Assembly (NCBI GenBank): GCA_023228025.1
Contig: JALOCD010000068.1
Coordinates: 1-22,255 of the forward strand
DNA from: Prolixibacteraceae bacterium
GTDB lineage: Bacteria > Bacteroidota > Bacteroidia > Bacteroidales > Prolixibacteraceae
Reading direction: 5' to 3'
DNA: 22,255 bases
Shown: piece after piece, positions 15,004 to 22,255 of the stretch
How positions within the stretch are numbered: position 1 is the first letter of the stretch
Layout: each line of letters opens with the position of its first letter
Position numbers and translations under genes: made by a program
Notes under the pieces: model-generated
Told to the model about the DNA's origin: nothing
Databases searched by the model: none
What the model saw: the letters and a program-made list of their open reading frames with translations, nothing else

Positions 15004-16686
15004 ATGAGCGACGATAAGCAAATAATATTTTCGATGTACAAGGTGAGTAAAACCTACGCACCTCAAAAACAAGTAATTAAAGACATTTCACTCTCCTTCT
15101 TTCTCGGCGCCAAAATTGGCATCATCGGATTGAACGGTTCGGGTAAATCAACTCTACTTAAAATAATTGCCGGAATTGAAAAAGACTTCAATGGGGAACT
15201 TGCATTTTCGCCGGGTTATACCGTTGGGCACCTTTCCCAGGATCCGGCGCTCGATCCCTCCAAGACCGTCATGGGAATTGTGCAGGAAGGAGCTCAGGAA
15301 GTTGTAGACCTTCTTGCAGAATTCGAAAATATCAATCTCCAGTTTGGACTGCCAGAAGTTTACGAGGATGCAGACAAAATGGACAAACTGATGGATCGCC
15401 AGGCCAAATTGCAGGAGAAGATCGATGCCACCGACGCATGGAACCTCGACAACAAGCTCGAGCGTGCCATGGATGCCCTGCGCTGTCCTGATGGCGACAC
15501 GCCCGTAACAGTCCTCTCCGGGGGTGAAAGGCGCAGGGTCGCCTTGTGCAGGCTGTTACTTCAACAACCGGATATTCTGCTGCTCGACGAGCCGACCAAC
15601 CACCTGGATGCAGAATCTATTGACTGGCTAGAACAACATTTGCAGCAATATCCCGGAACCGTCATTTGCATTACCCATGACCGCTACTTCCTCGATAACG
15701 TAGCCGGATGGATCCTTGAACTCGACAGGGGCGAAGGAATCCCATGGAAAGGAAACTACTCAAGCTGGCTTGAGCAGAAACAAAAGCGGTTGGAAATGGA
15801 GGAGAAGGGTGTCTCAAAAAGGCGCAAAACCCTCGAACGCGAGCTGGAATGGGTCCGCATGAGCCCAAAAGCCAGACAGGCAAAATCAAAAGCGCGGTTG
15901 GGCGCCTATGAAAAACTGCTGAACGAAGATGTCAAACAAAAAGAGGATAAGCTGGAATTGTTTATACCAAACGGCCCCCGTTTGGGCGACAAAGTCATCC
16001 TGGCAGAAAATGTCTCCAAAGGATTTGGAGACAGATTGCTGTTTGAAAACCTAAATTTCACACTCCCACCAAACGGCATTGTCGGTGTGATCGGTCCAAA
16101 TGGCGCCGGCAAAACAACCCTTTTCAGGATGATCATGGGACTTGAACATTCTGATTCGGGAACTTTCACGGTAGGTGAAACGGTAAAAATAGGCTATGCA
16201 GATCAGTCGCATTCCGAGATCGACAATGAAAAAACAGTATATCAGGTATTGTCTGGCGGAACAGACGAAGTGATGGTTGGCGGAAGAATGATCAACGCCC
16301 GTGCCTTCGTATCCAAATTCAATTTCAGCGGATCGGACCAGGAGAAAAAGTGCGGAGTCCTGTCGGGTGGAGAACGAAACAGACTCCATCTGGCGCTCAC
16401 CCTAAAATCTGGGGCAAATGTACTGCTGTTGGACGAACCGACCAACGATATCGACGTAAATACATTGCGTGCACTGGAAGAGGGCCTGGACAGTTTCGCG
16501 GGATGCTGCGTGGTTATTTCTCACGACAGGTGGTTTTTGGATCGGATCGCCACACATATTCTGGCTTTTGAGGGGGATTCTCAGATCTATTTCTTCGAAG
16601 GAAGTTATTCTGAGTACGAAGAAAACAAGAAAAAGCGATTGGGAGATGCCACTCCTCACCGTATACGATACAAGAAATTGGTCTGA
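15004..16686 (+). CDS. ettA: energy-dependent translational throttle protein EttA (ABC-F ATPase)
   Basis: Cytosolic ABC-F protein that binds the ribosomal E site and couples the first elongation step to ATP/ADP level. 560 aa, matching EttA. Two ABC domains: Walker A GLNGSGKST (42-50) and GPNGAGKTT (364-372); signatures LSGGERRR (from 171) and LSGGERNR (from 453); Walker B with catalytic Glu in LLLDEPTNHLD (Asp195-Glu196) and LLLDEPTND (Asp477-Glu478). The linker of about residues 240-310, rich in Lys/Arg/Glu, is the P-site tRNA interaction motif. No membrane segments. Single-gene unit; its nearest downstream terminator is at 16847. EttA is favoured over antibiotic-resistance ABC-F types by length and by the NHLDAESIDWLE segment. 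Confidence 0.95.
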   Translation: MSDDKQIIFSMYKVSKTYAPQKQVIKDISLSFFLGAKIGIIGLNGSGKSTLLKIIAGIEKDFNGELAFSPGYTVGHLSQDPALDPSKTVMGIVQEGAQEVVDLLAEFENINLQFGLPEVYEDADKMDKLMDRQAKLQEKIDATDAWNLDNKLERAMDALRCPDGDTPVTVLSGGERRRVALCRLLLQQPDILLLDEPTNHLDAESIDWLEQHLQQYPGTVICITHDRYFLDNVAGWILELDRGEGIPWKGNYSSWLEQKQKRLEMEEKGVSKRRKTLERELEWVRMSPKARQAKSKARLGAYEKLLNEDVKQKEDKLELFIPNGPRLGDKVILAENVSKGFGDRLLFENLNFTLPPNGIVGVIGPNGAGKTTLFRMIMGLEHSDSGTFTVGETVKIGYADQSHSEIDNEKTVYQVLSGGTDEVMVGGRMINARAFVSKFNFSGSDQEKKCGVLSGGERNRLHLALTLKSGANVLLLDEPTNDIDVNTLRALEEGLDSFAGCCVVISHDRWFLDRIATHILAFEGDSQIYFFEGSYSEYEENKKKRLGDATPHRIRYKKLV

Positions 16687-16794
16687 AATCTAAGGATATC
16701 AATTAAATAGCAGACTACTTTTATCTGGACTGAAAAAAAATTAAAATTCACAATAAATTAATAGTATTTTTACATTTTGTAATAAAATATTCAC

Positions 16795-16802
16795 TATATT
16801 TG
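16795..16802 (+). promoter_or_regulatory. Bacteroidota -7 box (TATATTTG) with no ORF downstream
   Basis: TATATTTG fits TAnnTTTG exactly. TTTTG lies at 16775-16779, closer than the usual -33 box. Transcription would run into a terminator about 40-70 bases later. Confidence 0.5.
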
Positions 16803-16807
16803 TACTG

Positions 16808-16876
16808 TTAATAGTTATTAGTAGTAGTTAGTTGATTTGGATTCGTAAGAGGTTGCCACCCCGGCAGCCTCTTTTC
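16808..16876 (+). ncRNA. candidate small RNA (promoter box to terminator)
   Basis: About 70 bases from a predicted start just after TATATTTG to the end of an intrinsic terminator. There is no start codon and there are several stops (the run gttattagtagtagttag), so it is not a leader peptide. No known RNA family is recognised. Alternatively the hairpin is only the terminator of ettA and/or punA. Confidence 0.3.
16847..16875 (+). terminator. intrinsic terminator between ettA and punA
   Basis: 11-bp stem AAGAGGTTGCC (16847-16857) with GGCAGCCTCTT (16863-16873), one G-U pair, loop ACCCC, then T-rich sequence. Strong on the plus strand; on the minus strand (downstream of punA) the T-tract is weak, so it is at best a partial two-way terminator. 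Confidence 0.8.
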
Positions 16877-16891
16877 GTTTGTATAACCCTG

Positions 16892-17704
16892 CTACAGCTT
16901 TGAGATCAGTTCACGAATGATCATACTCATTTTGGGTTCAGCCTGCATGGCAACTGCCTGAACCTCTTCGTGGGATATTTCGACGATCTCTCCGGGTACC
17001 CCACTATCGGTAATTATTGATATACCAAACACGGTCATGTCCATGTGCCGGGCCACAATTACCTCAGGTACTGTAGACATCCCAATGGCATCACCACCAA
17101 GAATTCTGAACATCCGATATTCTGCCGGAGTTTCAAATGTTGGACCGGCAACACCGACATAAACTCCCTCTTTCAGATTAATTCCTTTCTGCATGGCAAT
17201 TTTCAATGCCAGATTACGCAGATGAAGGTTATATGGCTGACTCATATCAGGAAATCTAGGGCCAAACTCTTTTACGTTGGGCCCCATCAGTGGATTATCC
17301 CCGAACATATTGATGTGATCGTTGATCATCATGACGTCCCCCACTTTGAATTTAGGGTTCAGACCGCCACTCGCATTGGAGACAAAAAGGGTCTTGATAC
17401 CCAAGGCGTTCATCACCCTAACAGGGAAAGTGACCTCCTTCATGCTGTACCCCTCATAAAAATGGAAGCGTCCCTGCATGGCAATTATCTTTTTACCGCC
17501 AAGAACGCCAAAAATCAATTGTCCTTTGTGACCTTCTACCGTGGAAACAGGGAAATTTGGTATTTCCGCATAGGGGATTGTTTGTTCTATCTCTATCTCA
17601 TTGACAAGACCTCCCAGTCCTGTGCCCAGGATGACAGCGATCTCACTTTTAAATTTTGTTCTTTCTAGAATGTAGTTCGAAGTTGCTTTTATTTTCTCCA
17701 ACAT
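16892..17704 (-). CDS. punA: purine-nucleoside phosphorylase (trimeric PNP-I type)
   Basis: Splits purine nucleosides with phosphate to free base and ribose-1-phosphate, for salvage. 270 aa, typical trimeric PNP. Seen: VILGTGLGG (24-32) phosphate loop, EGHKGQL (58-64), QGRFHFYEGY (77-86), FVSNASGGLNP (107-117), the purine-binding AGPTFETPAEYRM with Glu191, and IGMSTVPEVIVARH (207-220). At the second base-contact position, Asn in human PNP (TNKV), this protein has Asp233 (ITDSG), which may widen use of 6-aminopurines. The start ATG at 17704 lies 56 bases inside lpxK, so translation is probably coupled. Third gene of sppA-lpxK-punA. Confidence 0.95.
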   Translation of the reverse strand: MLEKIKATSNYILERTKFKSEIAVILGTGLGGLVNEIEIEQTIPYAEIPNFPVSTVEGHKGQLIFGVLGGKKIIAMQGRFHFYEGYSMKEVTFPVRVMNALGIKTLFVSNASGGLNPKFKVGDVMMINDHINMFGDNPLMGPNVKEFGPRFPDMSQPYNLHLRNLALKIAMQKGINLKEGVYVGVAGPTFETPAEYRMFRILGGDAIGMSTVPEVIVARHMDMTVFGISIITDSGVPGEIVEISHEEVQAVAMQAEPKMSMIIRELISKL

Positions 17705-18746
17705 ATTTCATTATTTTTTTGTCGAAATCGTTATCAGTTTGGTTGATAAACCTTATTTCGATAGGGATATAGTATAGGTTTTCTGCAATTCCCTCAGGAA
17801 GGTTTTCAATCTCAAGAATTCGCAGGGTATCTTTCTCAGTTGTTACAATGATTTTCTTTTCAGCGGTCATGGCCTCAAGCTGACCTGCCACCTTTTCCAG
17901 ATCCTTTTGTGTGAAAGGATAGTGATCGGGATATTCAGCAGAAACTACTGATTTGGTAGTTTGCAGCAACCTGTCCCTCAATGGATGCGCATTGGCTATG
18001 CCAGTCAGCAACAGGATGCCTGAATTAGCATCCAGACACACCTTAATCTCTTTTACCTTATCAGGGAAGAGCGGCAAAATCTCGCCGTATTTTATGCGCG
18101 AAAAGAATAGGTCCTGGTATGGCCAAATGTGCAGGTCCTTGGTAATGATCCGCTCATCAATGGGTTTGATCTCCCTGGGGCATTTCGTCACGATAATGAT
18201 GTTGGCACGGTCCCGGTTGGAAGCTGGTTCCCTGAGCCGGCCATATGGAAGCAGATCATCCTCGGTTATCATGCGGGAAAAATCAATCAACAGAATATTG
18301 ATCGAAGGTGTCACATACCGATGCTGGAAGGCATCGTCCAAAATTATCACGTCCGGGCGCTTCTCGCTGATTGCCAATATTTTCTCGATACCCCGAACCC
18401 TGTTTTCATCCACAGCAACCATAACCCCCGGAAACTTCCTTTTTATCTGGAGCGGTTCATCTCCCGATTGCCTGATGGTAGAGTCCGCTTCCACAAGCAT
18501 AAAACCCTTGCTCTTTCTCTTGTACCCGCGACTCAGCACGGCTATCTCAAACTTCTTGCTTAACAGCCCTATCAGATGCTCCGTATGCGGGGTCTTGCCC
18601 GTACCTCCTACCGTGATGTTGCCGACCGAAATCACCGGCACCTCAAACTCTCTGGTACGCAGAATATTAAGGTTAAAAAGGGTGTTCCGGGTGTTTACCA
18701 CCATTCCGTACACCAGGGAGAAGATATAGAGGAAAAATTTCTTCAA
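17649..18746 (-). CDS. lpxK: tetraacyldisaccharide 4'-kinase
   Basis: Phosphorylates the lipid A disaccharide at 4' on the inner face of the inner membrane, sixth step of lipid A synthesis. 365 aa, within the Bacteroidota range. An N-terminal hydrophobic segment (3-17) anchors it; ISVGNITVGGTGKTP (39-53) holds the P-loop; AVLSRGYKRKS and SGDEPLQI follow; DVIILDDAFQHR (132-143) is the Walker B-like family signature; LLPYGRLREP is also conserved. The C-terminal 18 or so codons overlap punA in another frame. Starts 5 bases after sppA, so the three genes form one unit. Confidence 0.96.
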   Translation of the reverse strand: MKKFFLYIFSLVYGMVVNTRNTLFNLNILRTREFEVPVISVGNITVGGTGKTPHTEHLIGLLSKKFEIAVLSRGYKRKSKGFMLVEADSTIRQSGDEPLQIKRKFPGVMVAVDENRVRGIEKILAISEKRPDVIILDDAFQHRYVTPSINILLIDFSRMITEDDLLPYGRLREPASNRDRANIIIVTKCPREIKPIDERIITKDLHIWPYQDLFFSRIKYGEILPLFPDKVKEIKVCLDANSGILLLTGIANAHPLRDRLLQTTKSVVSAEYPDHYPFTQKDLEKVAGQLEAMTAEKKIIVTTEKDTLRILEIENLPEGIAENLYYIPIEIRFINQTDNDFDKKIMKYVGENKSNFELHSRKNKI

Positions 18747-18751
18747 GATCG

Positions 18752-20533
18752 TTAATTGATTTCAAGATTAAAAGGCATTCGGGTATAAATTCCCCTGGCA
18801 TTTGCTTCTCTCGACAGGTTCTTCCAATAATCGAAAGAGGATCCCATAAAGGATTCCATCATTTTGGCTTGCATACTGACAGAGAAGTTTTTCAGTAATT
18901 CGGCAAAGGGATCTTTTTGCTTTGGCAACTCCTTAATACGGTATTCAGTGATCCCGGCTTTATCCGCAGCAATTTTCAACGCCTCTTTCATTCCGCCAAA
19001 ATCATCGATCAGGTGGTTGGATTTAGCATTCACACCACTCCAGACCCTTCCCTGTCCAATAGAGTCAACATTTGAAGCCGACATTTTGCGACCGCTTGCC
19101 ACATGCGAAACGAAGGTACTGTAGGTGTTCTCCACATAGCTCTGTATCAGACTTGTTTCGAACGGTGTCATTTTCCTGGTAACCGAAGGCATATCCGAAT
19201 GTTCGTTTGTCATTACATTATCAAAGGTAATGCCAATTTTGTTGTTCAATAAATCCCCGAAATTGGGAATCGTTCCAAACACCCCGATCGAACCGGTAAT
19301 GGTCGTATGGTTCGCCAAGATAACCGCGGCCGGCACAGAAATGTAATAACCGCCCGAAGCTGCATAATCACCCATGGATACAATGACCGGTTTGGCTTCG
19401 GAGGCCAGTTTTACCTCTCTCCAAATCACCTCCGATCCAAAGGCCGAACCTCCGGGAGAGTTAACCCGCAACACAATGGCTTTCACGGTAGTGTCAATTC
19501 GGGCTTCGCGGATTCCCTGGGAAACATCTTTCGAATTGATATCATGAGAACTGTTACCAGAACCTGTATCTATTTCACCTTCTGCATATACCACCGCGAT
19601 CTTGTTTTTGATAAGCGACTTGGCCTTTACATCTCCAGGAATTTTATCGTATTCGGAAACTGTCAGGATAGGAATTTCGGCGTTCTCCTTCAATCCTGCC
19701 AGCTTCCTCAAATCAGCCAATACCTGATCACGGTATTTGAGCCGGTCGAAGAAATGGTTCTTCTGGGCAGTCTCTGCTGTCCGGAAGGTCATAACTGAAT
19801 TGGCATATTGATTCAGGCTGTCGATGGAAATTTTTCTGGATTCCGAAATTCCCTTCAGCAGATGATTCCAGATCGTTCCCAGGTAAAGTGTTGTCTGCTC
19901 TTTGTTGGCAGGACTCATCTTATCAAACATGTATGGTTCAACCGCAGATTTGAATTTATTGTTTTTACCGCGTACAATCTGCATCTCGATACCAAATTTA
20001 TCCAATGCCTTTTTGAAGAAGGTTCGCTCAGCGCTAAGTCCCCTGAAATCGAACATCCCCACCGGATTTAGCATTAAACTATCAGCCACCGATGCAAGGT
20101 AATAAGCCTTTTGCGAAATGGCATCCGAATAGGCATAGATAAATTTTCCACTGGTCTTGAAGTCGAGCAAAGCATTTCTAATCTCTTCAGTAGTGGCGTA
20201 TCCGGCCCCTATTTCAGATAGTTCAAGGTAAATACCCTTAATTTTATTGTCGCTTTTTGCCTGGGAAATGGCATGAAAGACCTGGTTCAATCCGGTAGTG
20301 GCAGATTTCTCCATTCCCGGGATCTCCAACTCCTCGAACGGATTATTGGATTTCCGTTCTACTATTCGATTGTCCAACTTTAATATTAACAAGGAATTTT
20401 CTTTAACCGTAATGGATTGTTCACCAATGGTGGCCAGGGTGGAGACTAACCCTGCAATCAGAAAAAGGAAAAGAAGCGTTGCTACAATAATGGCTGCCAA
20501 TGAAGCAAAAAAAGCCTTCCAGAAAAATTTCAT
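18752..20533 (-). CDS. sppA: signal peptide peptidase SppA, 67K type
   Basis: Inner-membrane serine protease that degrades cleaved signal peptides. 593 aa, matching the long two-domain form. The N-terminal membrane helix is about residues 8-33. The catalytic pair is split across domains as in E. coli: Lys195 in KFKSAVEP matches E. coli Lys209, and Ser393 in GDYAASGGYY matches Ser409. Also seen: LRVNSPGGSAFGSEVIW (355-371) and TITGSIGVFG (411-420). Both residues are present, so it should be active. Starts 345 bases from the divergent folK; lpxK follows after 5 bases. Confidence 0.96.
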   Translation of the reverse strand: MKFFWKAFFASLAAIIVATLLFLFLIAGLVSTLATIGEQSITVKENSLLILKLDNRIVERKSNNPFEELEIPGMEKSATTGLNQVFHAISQAKSDNKIKGIYLELSEIGAGYATTEEIRNALLDFKTSGKFIYAYSDAISQKAYYLASVADSLMLNPVGMFDFRGLSAERTFFKKALDKFGIEMQIVRGKNNKFKSAVEPYMFDKMSPANKEQTTLYLGTIWNHLLKGISESRKISIDSLNQYANSVMTFRTAETAQKNHFFDRLKYRDQVLADLRKLAGLKENAEIPILTVSEYDKIPGDVKAKSLIKNKIAVVYAEGEIDTGSGNSSHDINSKDVSQGIREARIDTTVKAIVLRVNSPGGSAFGSEVIWREVKLASEAKPVIVSMGDYAASGGYYISVPAAVILANHTTITGSIGVFGTIPNFGDLLNNKIGITFDNVMTNEHSDMPSVTRKMTPFETSLIQSYVENTYSTFVSHVASGRKMSASNVDSIGQGRVWSGVNAKSNHLIDDFGGMKEALKIAADKAGITEYRIKELPKQKDPFAELLKNFSVSMQAKMMESFMGSSFDYWKNLSREANARGIYTRMPFNLEIN

Positions 20534-20878
20534 TTGTTTAAATTTTGTTTTTTAATGGCCAAATGGAATACCCACATAATCATTTACGGTTAGTGTGTAT
20601 ATTCACTCATGGCTATTTCATCAGTATATAATTTTATTTTTTAATTGCCATACAAAAAACTACAAGAATCAATAGTCAAACAAGGTGAAAGAGTCCTTGT
20701 TCATTTCTTAACCTGAATAATCCTAACTTCGCCCTACAGACTTCCACAAAGCAGGAAGCTCAGTTAAAAGCAGGTTCAGGTTTGGATGAAAACTTCACAC
20801 CAACTTGAAACTCACGGTTAATTTTTCGTATATATTAATAGTCTCAATTCAACCGCAATTGTTACAAAGATACGTACT
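20534..20878. other. sppA-folK divergent intergenic region
   Basis: 345 bases, AT-rich, no ORF. It contains an inverted repeat AACAAGG/CCTTGTT (20679-20685 and 20695-20701, 9-base loop) and a weak promoter-like TAACTTCG at 20724-20731, one base from TAnnTTTG, which would give folK a leader of about 140 bases. CAAAGATA at 20865-20872 is a TATCTTTG box on the minus strand, but without a matching -33. No RNA family is recognised. Confidence 0.4.
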
Positions 20879-21367
20879 ATGTCGTTAGTTTATCTCATTT
20901 TAGGAGGAAATCAGGGGAATAGGGGAGAAATAATTGAATCTGCAATTGATTTGGTAACCAGCAAGATCGGTCAAAAATCGGTAGCTTCTTCATTGTACGA
21001 AAGTGAATCCTGGGGCTTCTCTTCTGAACTGTTTCTAAATCAAGTCATTGCAATTGAAACAAATATGTCACCAGATGAAATCCTGATTACTTGCCAGCAA
21101 ATAGAGGTTCAATTGGGACGAATCAGAAAGGGTGCCGGATATGAAGCAAGGACCATAGATATTGACTTGCTATACTATAATTCTATAGTTTTAAAAAGCC
21201 CTGACCTGACAATTCCTCACCCCCGAATTGCCGACCGAAGGTTTGTCCTCGTGCCATTGGCGGAGATTGCACCGGATTACAAAGATCCAATTTCCGGCAA
21301 GAAAGTGATTGAAATGCTTCAGGATTGTACTGATCCGTCCAAAGTTTGGAGGCTCGGAGAAAACTAA
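20879..21367 (+). CDS. folK: 2-amino-4-hydroxy-6-hydroxymethyldihydropteridine diphosphokinase (HPPK)
   Basis: Transfers pyrophosphate from ATP to the pterin in folate synthesis. 162 aa, typical single-domain HPPK with no fused partner. Seen: YLILGGNQGNR (5-15), YESESWGF (40-47), LGRIRKGAGYEARTIDIDLL with the metal-binding Asp94 and Asp96, IPHPR (112-116) and FVLVPLAEIAPD (122-133). It stands alone, divergent from sppA and convergent with upp, whose stop lies only 10 bases away; no terminator hairpin is seen in that gap. Confidence 0.97.
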   Translation: MSLVYLILGGNQGNRGEIIESAIDLVTSKIGQKSVASSLYESESWGFSSELFLNQVIAIETNMSPDEILITCQQIEVQLGRIRKGAGYEARTIDIDLLYYNSIVLKSPDLTIPHPRIADRRFVLVPLAEIAPDYKDPISGKKVIEMLQDCTDPSKVWRLGEN

Positions 21368-21377
21368 AAACAACGCT

Positions 21378-22061
21378 TCAGAAATGGGAGTGCGGCACTA
21401 CCTCTTTGGAATCAATTTTTGAACCGTAAGCCAAATCGCCGGCATCGCCCAATCCGGGCACGATGTAAGATTTAGGCGTCATCTCAGGATCGATGGCCCC
21501 CACCCAGAGGGTTACCTTGTCCGATGGCAATTTTTCCAGTATGTAATCGATACCTTGTCTGCTGGCAATCAATGAAACAAGATGGATGTGGTCTGGCTCG
21601 CCCTTTTCAAGCAAGGCATGGTAACCAACCTCCATGGAAGAACCGGTGGCCAGCATGGGATCCGACAGAATGACGATTTTATTGTCCAGCAATGGCGAAG
21701 CAATGTACTGAAAATCAATGTGAAAATCCCCGTTAGGGTCATACTTCCGGTAGGCCGAAATGAAGCAATTTTCGGCTTGGTCAAAACAGTTCAGCAACCC
21801 CTGGTGCAATGGCAATCCGGCCCTCAAAATAGTTGCCAGAACAGGTTGTTGTTCAAGCACCCTCATCTTGGCAACACCCAGGGAAGTGGTGATCTCTTTC
21901 AGTTTGTATGGAAGTTCCTTACTGATTTCGTAAGCGAAAATCTCTCCAACGCGTTCCAGGTTCTTCCTGAAGCGCATCGGATCTTTTTGTATTACCTCGT
22001 CGCGAATTTCAGCCAGGTATTGGTTGAAGATGGAGTTGCTGTCACCGAGTATGTGTATCAT
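21378..22061 (-). CDS. upp: uracil phosphoribosyltransferase
   Basis: Makes UMP from uracil and PRPP in pyrimidine salvage. 227 aa, slightly longer than many homologues because of a C-terminal tail (SKEVVPHSHF). Seen: ATILRAGLPLHQG (76-88), ISAYRKYDPNGDF (101-113), and the PRPP loop LSDPMLATGSS (132-142); the uracil-binding end reads YIVPGLGDAGDLAYG (199-213). The start ATG 22061 gives MIHILGDSNSIFNQYLAEIRD, aligned with the usual helix. It follows the radC gene by 40 bases on the same strand. Confidence 0.94.
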   Translation of the reverse strand: MIHILGDSNSIFNQYLAEIRDEVIQKDPMRFRKNLERVGEIFAYEISKELPYKLKEITTSLGVAKMRVLEQQPVLATILRAGLPLHQGLLNCFDQAENCFISAYRKYDPNGDFHIDFQYIASPLLDNKIVILSDPMLATGSSMEVGYHALLEKGEPDHIHLVSLIASRQGIDYILEKLPSDKVTLWVGAIDPEMTPKSYIVPGLGDAGDLAYGSKIDSKEVVPHSHF

Positions 22062-22101
22062 TGGAGATTTTTGGCAAAAGTAAAAAAAATCTCACAGATG
22101 G

Positions 22102-22255
22102 CTACAACATTCCTTCGTCTGCAAAGCTAAAATAGCCTGCCTGGGTAACAATCAGGTGATCGACCACAGGAATCTCCATAAGTGCTGCCGCCTCTTTCAG
22201 TTGTTTGGTAATCTTCCTGTCCGCATCGCTGGGATCCAGGTTCCCTGACGGGTGA
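22102..22255 (-). CDS. radC: RadC family protein, C-terminal part (5' end outside window)
   Basis: Only the last 50 codons lie in the window; the frame enters from the right edge on the minus strand and stops with TAG at 22102-22104. The first residues are HPSGNLDPSDAD, which fits the RadC/JAMM metal motif (HNHPSG...PSxxD); then ITKQLKEAAALMEIPVVDHL and IVTQAGYFSFADEGML, the usual RadC end. JAMM-fold RadC proteins are called DNA repair proteins by tradition, but the role is unsettled. The gene precedes upp by 40 bases on the same strand. Confidence 0.9.
   Translation of the reverse strand, partial: HPSGNLDPSDADRKITKQLKEAAALMEIPVVDHLIVTQAGYFSFADEGML

Noticed and set aside
17953..18729. 258-codon plus-strand frame opposite lpxK
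   Set aside because: Fully antisense to conserved LpxK motifs; composition rich in Ser/Arg/Ile without any domain pattern.
20865..20872. Minus-strand TATCTTTG promoter box before sppA
   Set aside because: No -33 partner and it would give a leader of more than 300 bases; kept only as a note in the intergenic entry.
1..22255. tRNA or rRNA genes
   Set aside because: I saw no cloverleaf-like or rRNA-like sequence on either strand in the gaps between genes; short ones could be missed by eye.

Overview
The window reads as ordinary chromosome from a member of the Bacteroidota, most likely a Bacteroidales/Marinilabiliales-type organism. The evidence is the gene content (Bacteroidota-type RecG, PriA, ParAB, DUF5683, LysM lytic transglycosylase, LpxK, 67K-type SppA, EttA). 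It is supported by promoter-like boxes of the Bacteroidota form TAnnTTTG (for example at 4468 and 16795) and by near absence of Shine-Dalgarno sequences. LpxK shows a Gram-negative lipid A maker. Both ends cut genes: the 3' part of recG at the left and the 3' part of radC (minus strand) at the right.

Layout. 1-1988: end of recG, then a lone rnfD-like membrane flavoprotein gene. 1989-2493: a gene-free stretch holding a 178-bp near-perfect palindrome (MITE-like). 2494-4345: accessory small genes: a slipin gene with a large in-frame internal deletion, a secreted protein with YwqK/MORN-like repeats and a TonB C-terminal domain, a YbjQ-family protein and a small four-helix membrane protein, closed by a strong terminator. 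4493-6668: yicC-gmk-nadD. 6825-9320: priA. 9419-13423: parA-parB-DUF5683-lytic transglycosylase, joining chromosome segregation and envelope genes. 13424-14488: a Y1 (IS200/IS605 or RAYT-like) transposase inside a cluster of REP-like palindromes. 14489-16686: divergent small membrane-anchored protein and ettA. 16795-16876: promoter plus terminator with no ORF between, a candidate small RNA. 16892-20533 (minus): sppA-lpxK-punA, tightly packed. 20879-22255: folK (plus), upp (minus), radC 3' part (minus).

The genes cover replication restart and repair (recG, priA, radC), segregation (parAB), nucleotide and cofactor supply (gmk, nadD, punA, upp, folK), translation control (ettA), RNA turnover (yicC) and the envelope (lpxK, sppA, lytic transglycosylase). 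Most is housekeeping. The unusual material lies in 1989-2751 (palindrome plus internally deleted slipin, next to an orphan rnfD), in the transposase/REP island at 13454-14467, and in the possible small RNA before punA. I saw no convincing new multi-gene defence or metabolic system.
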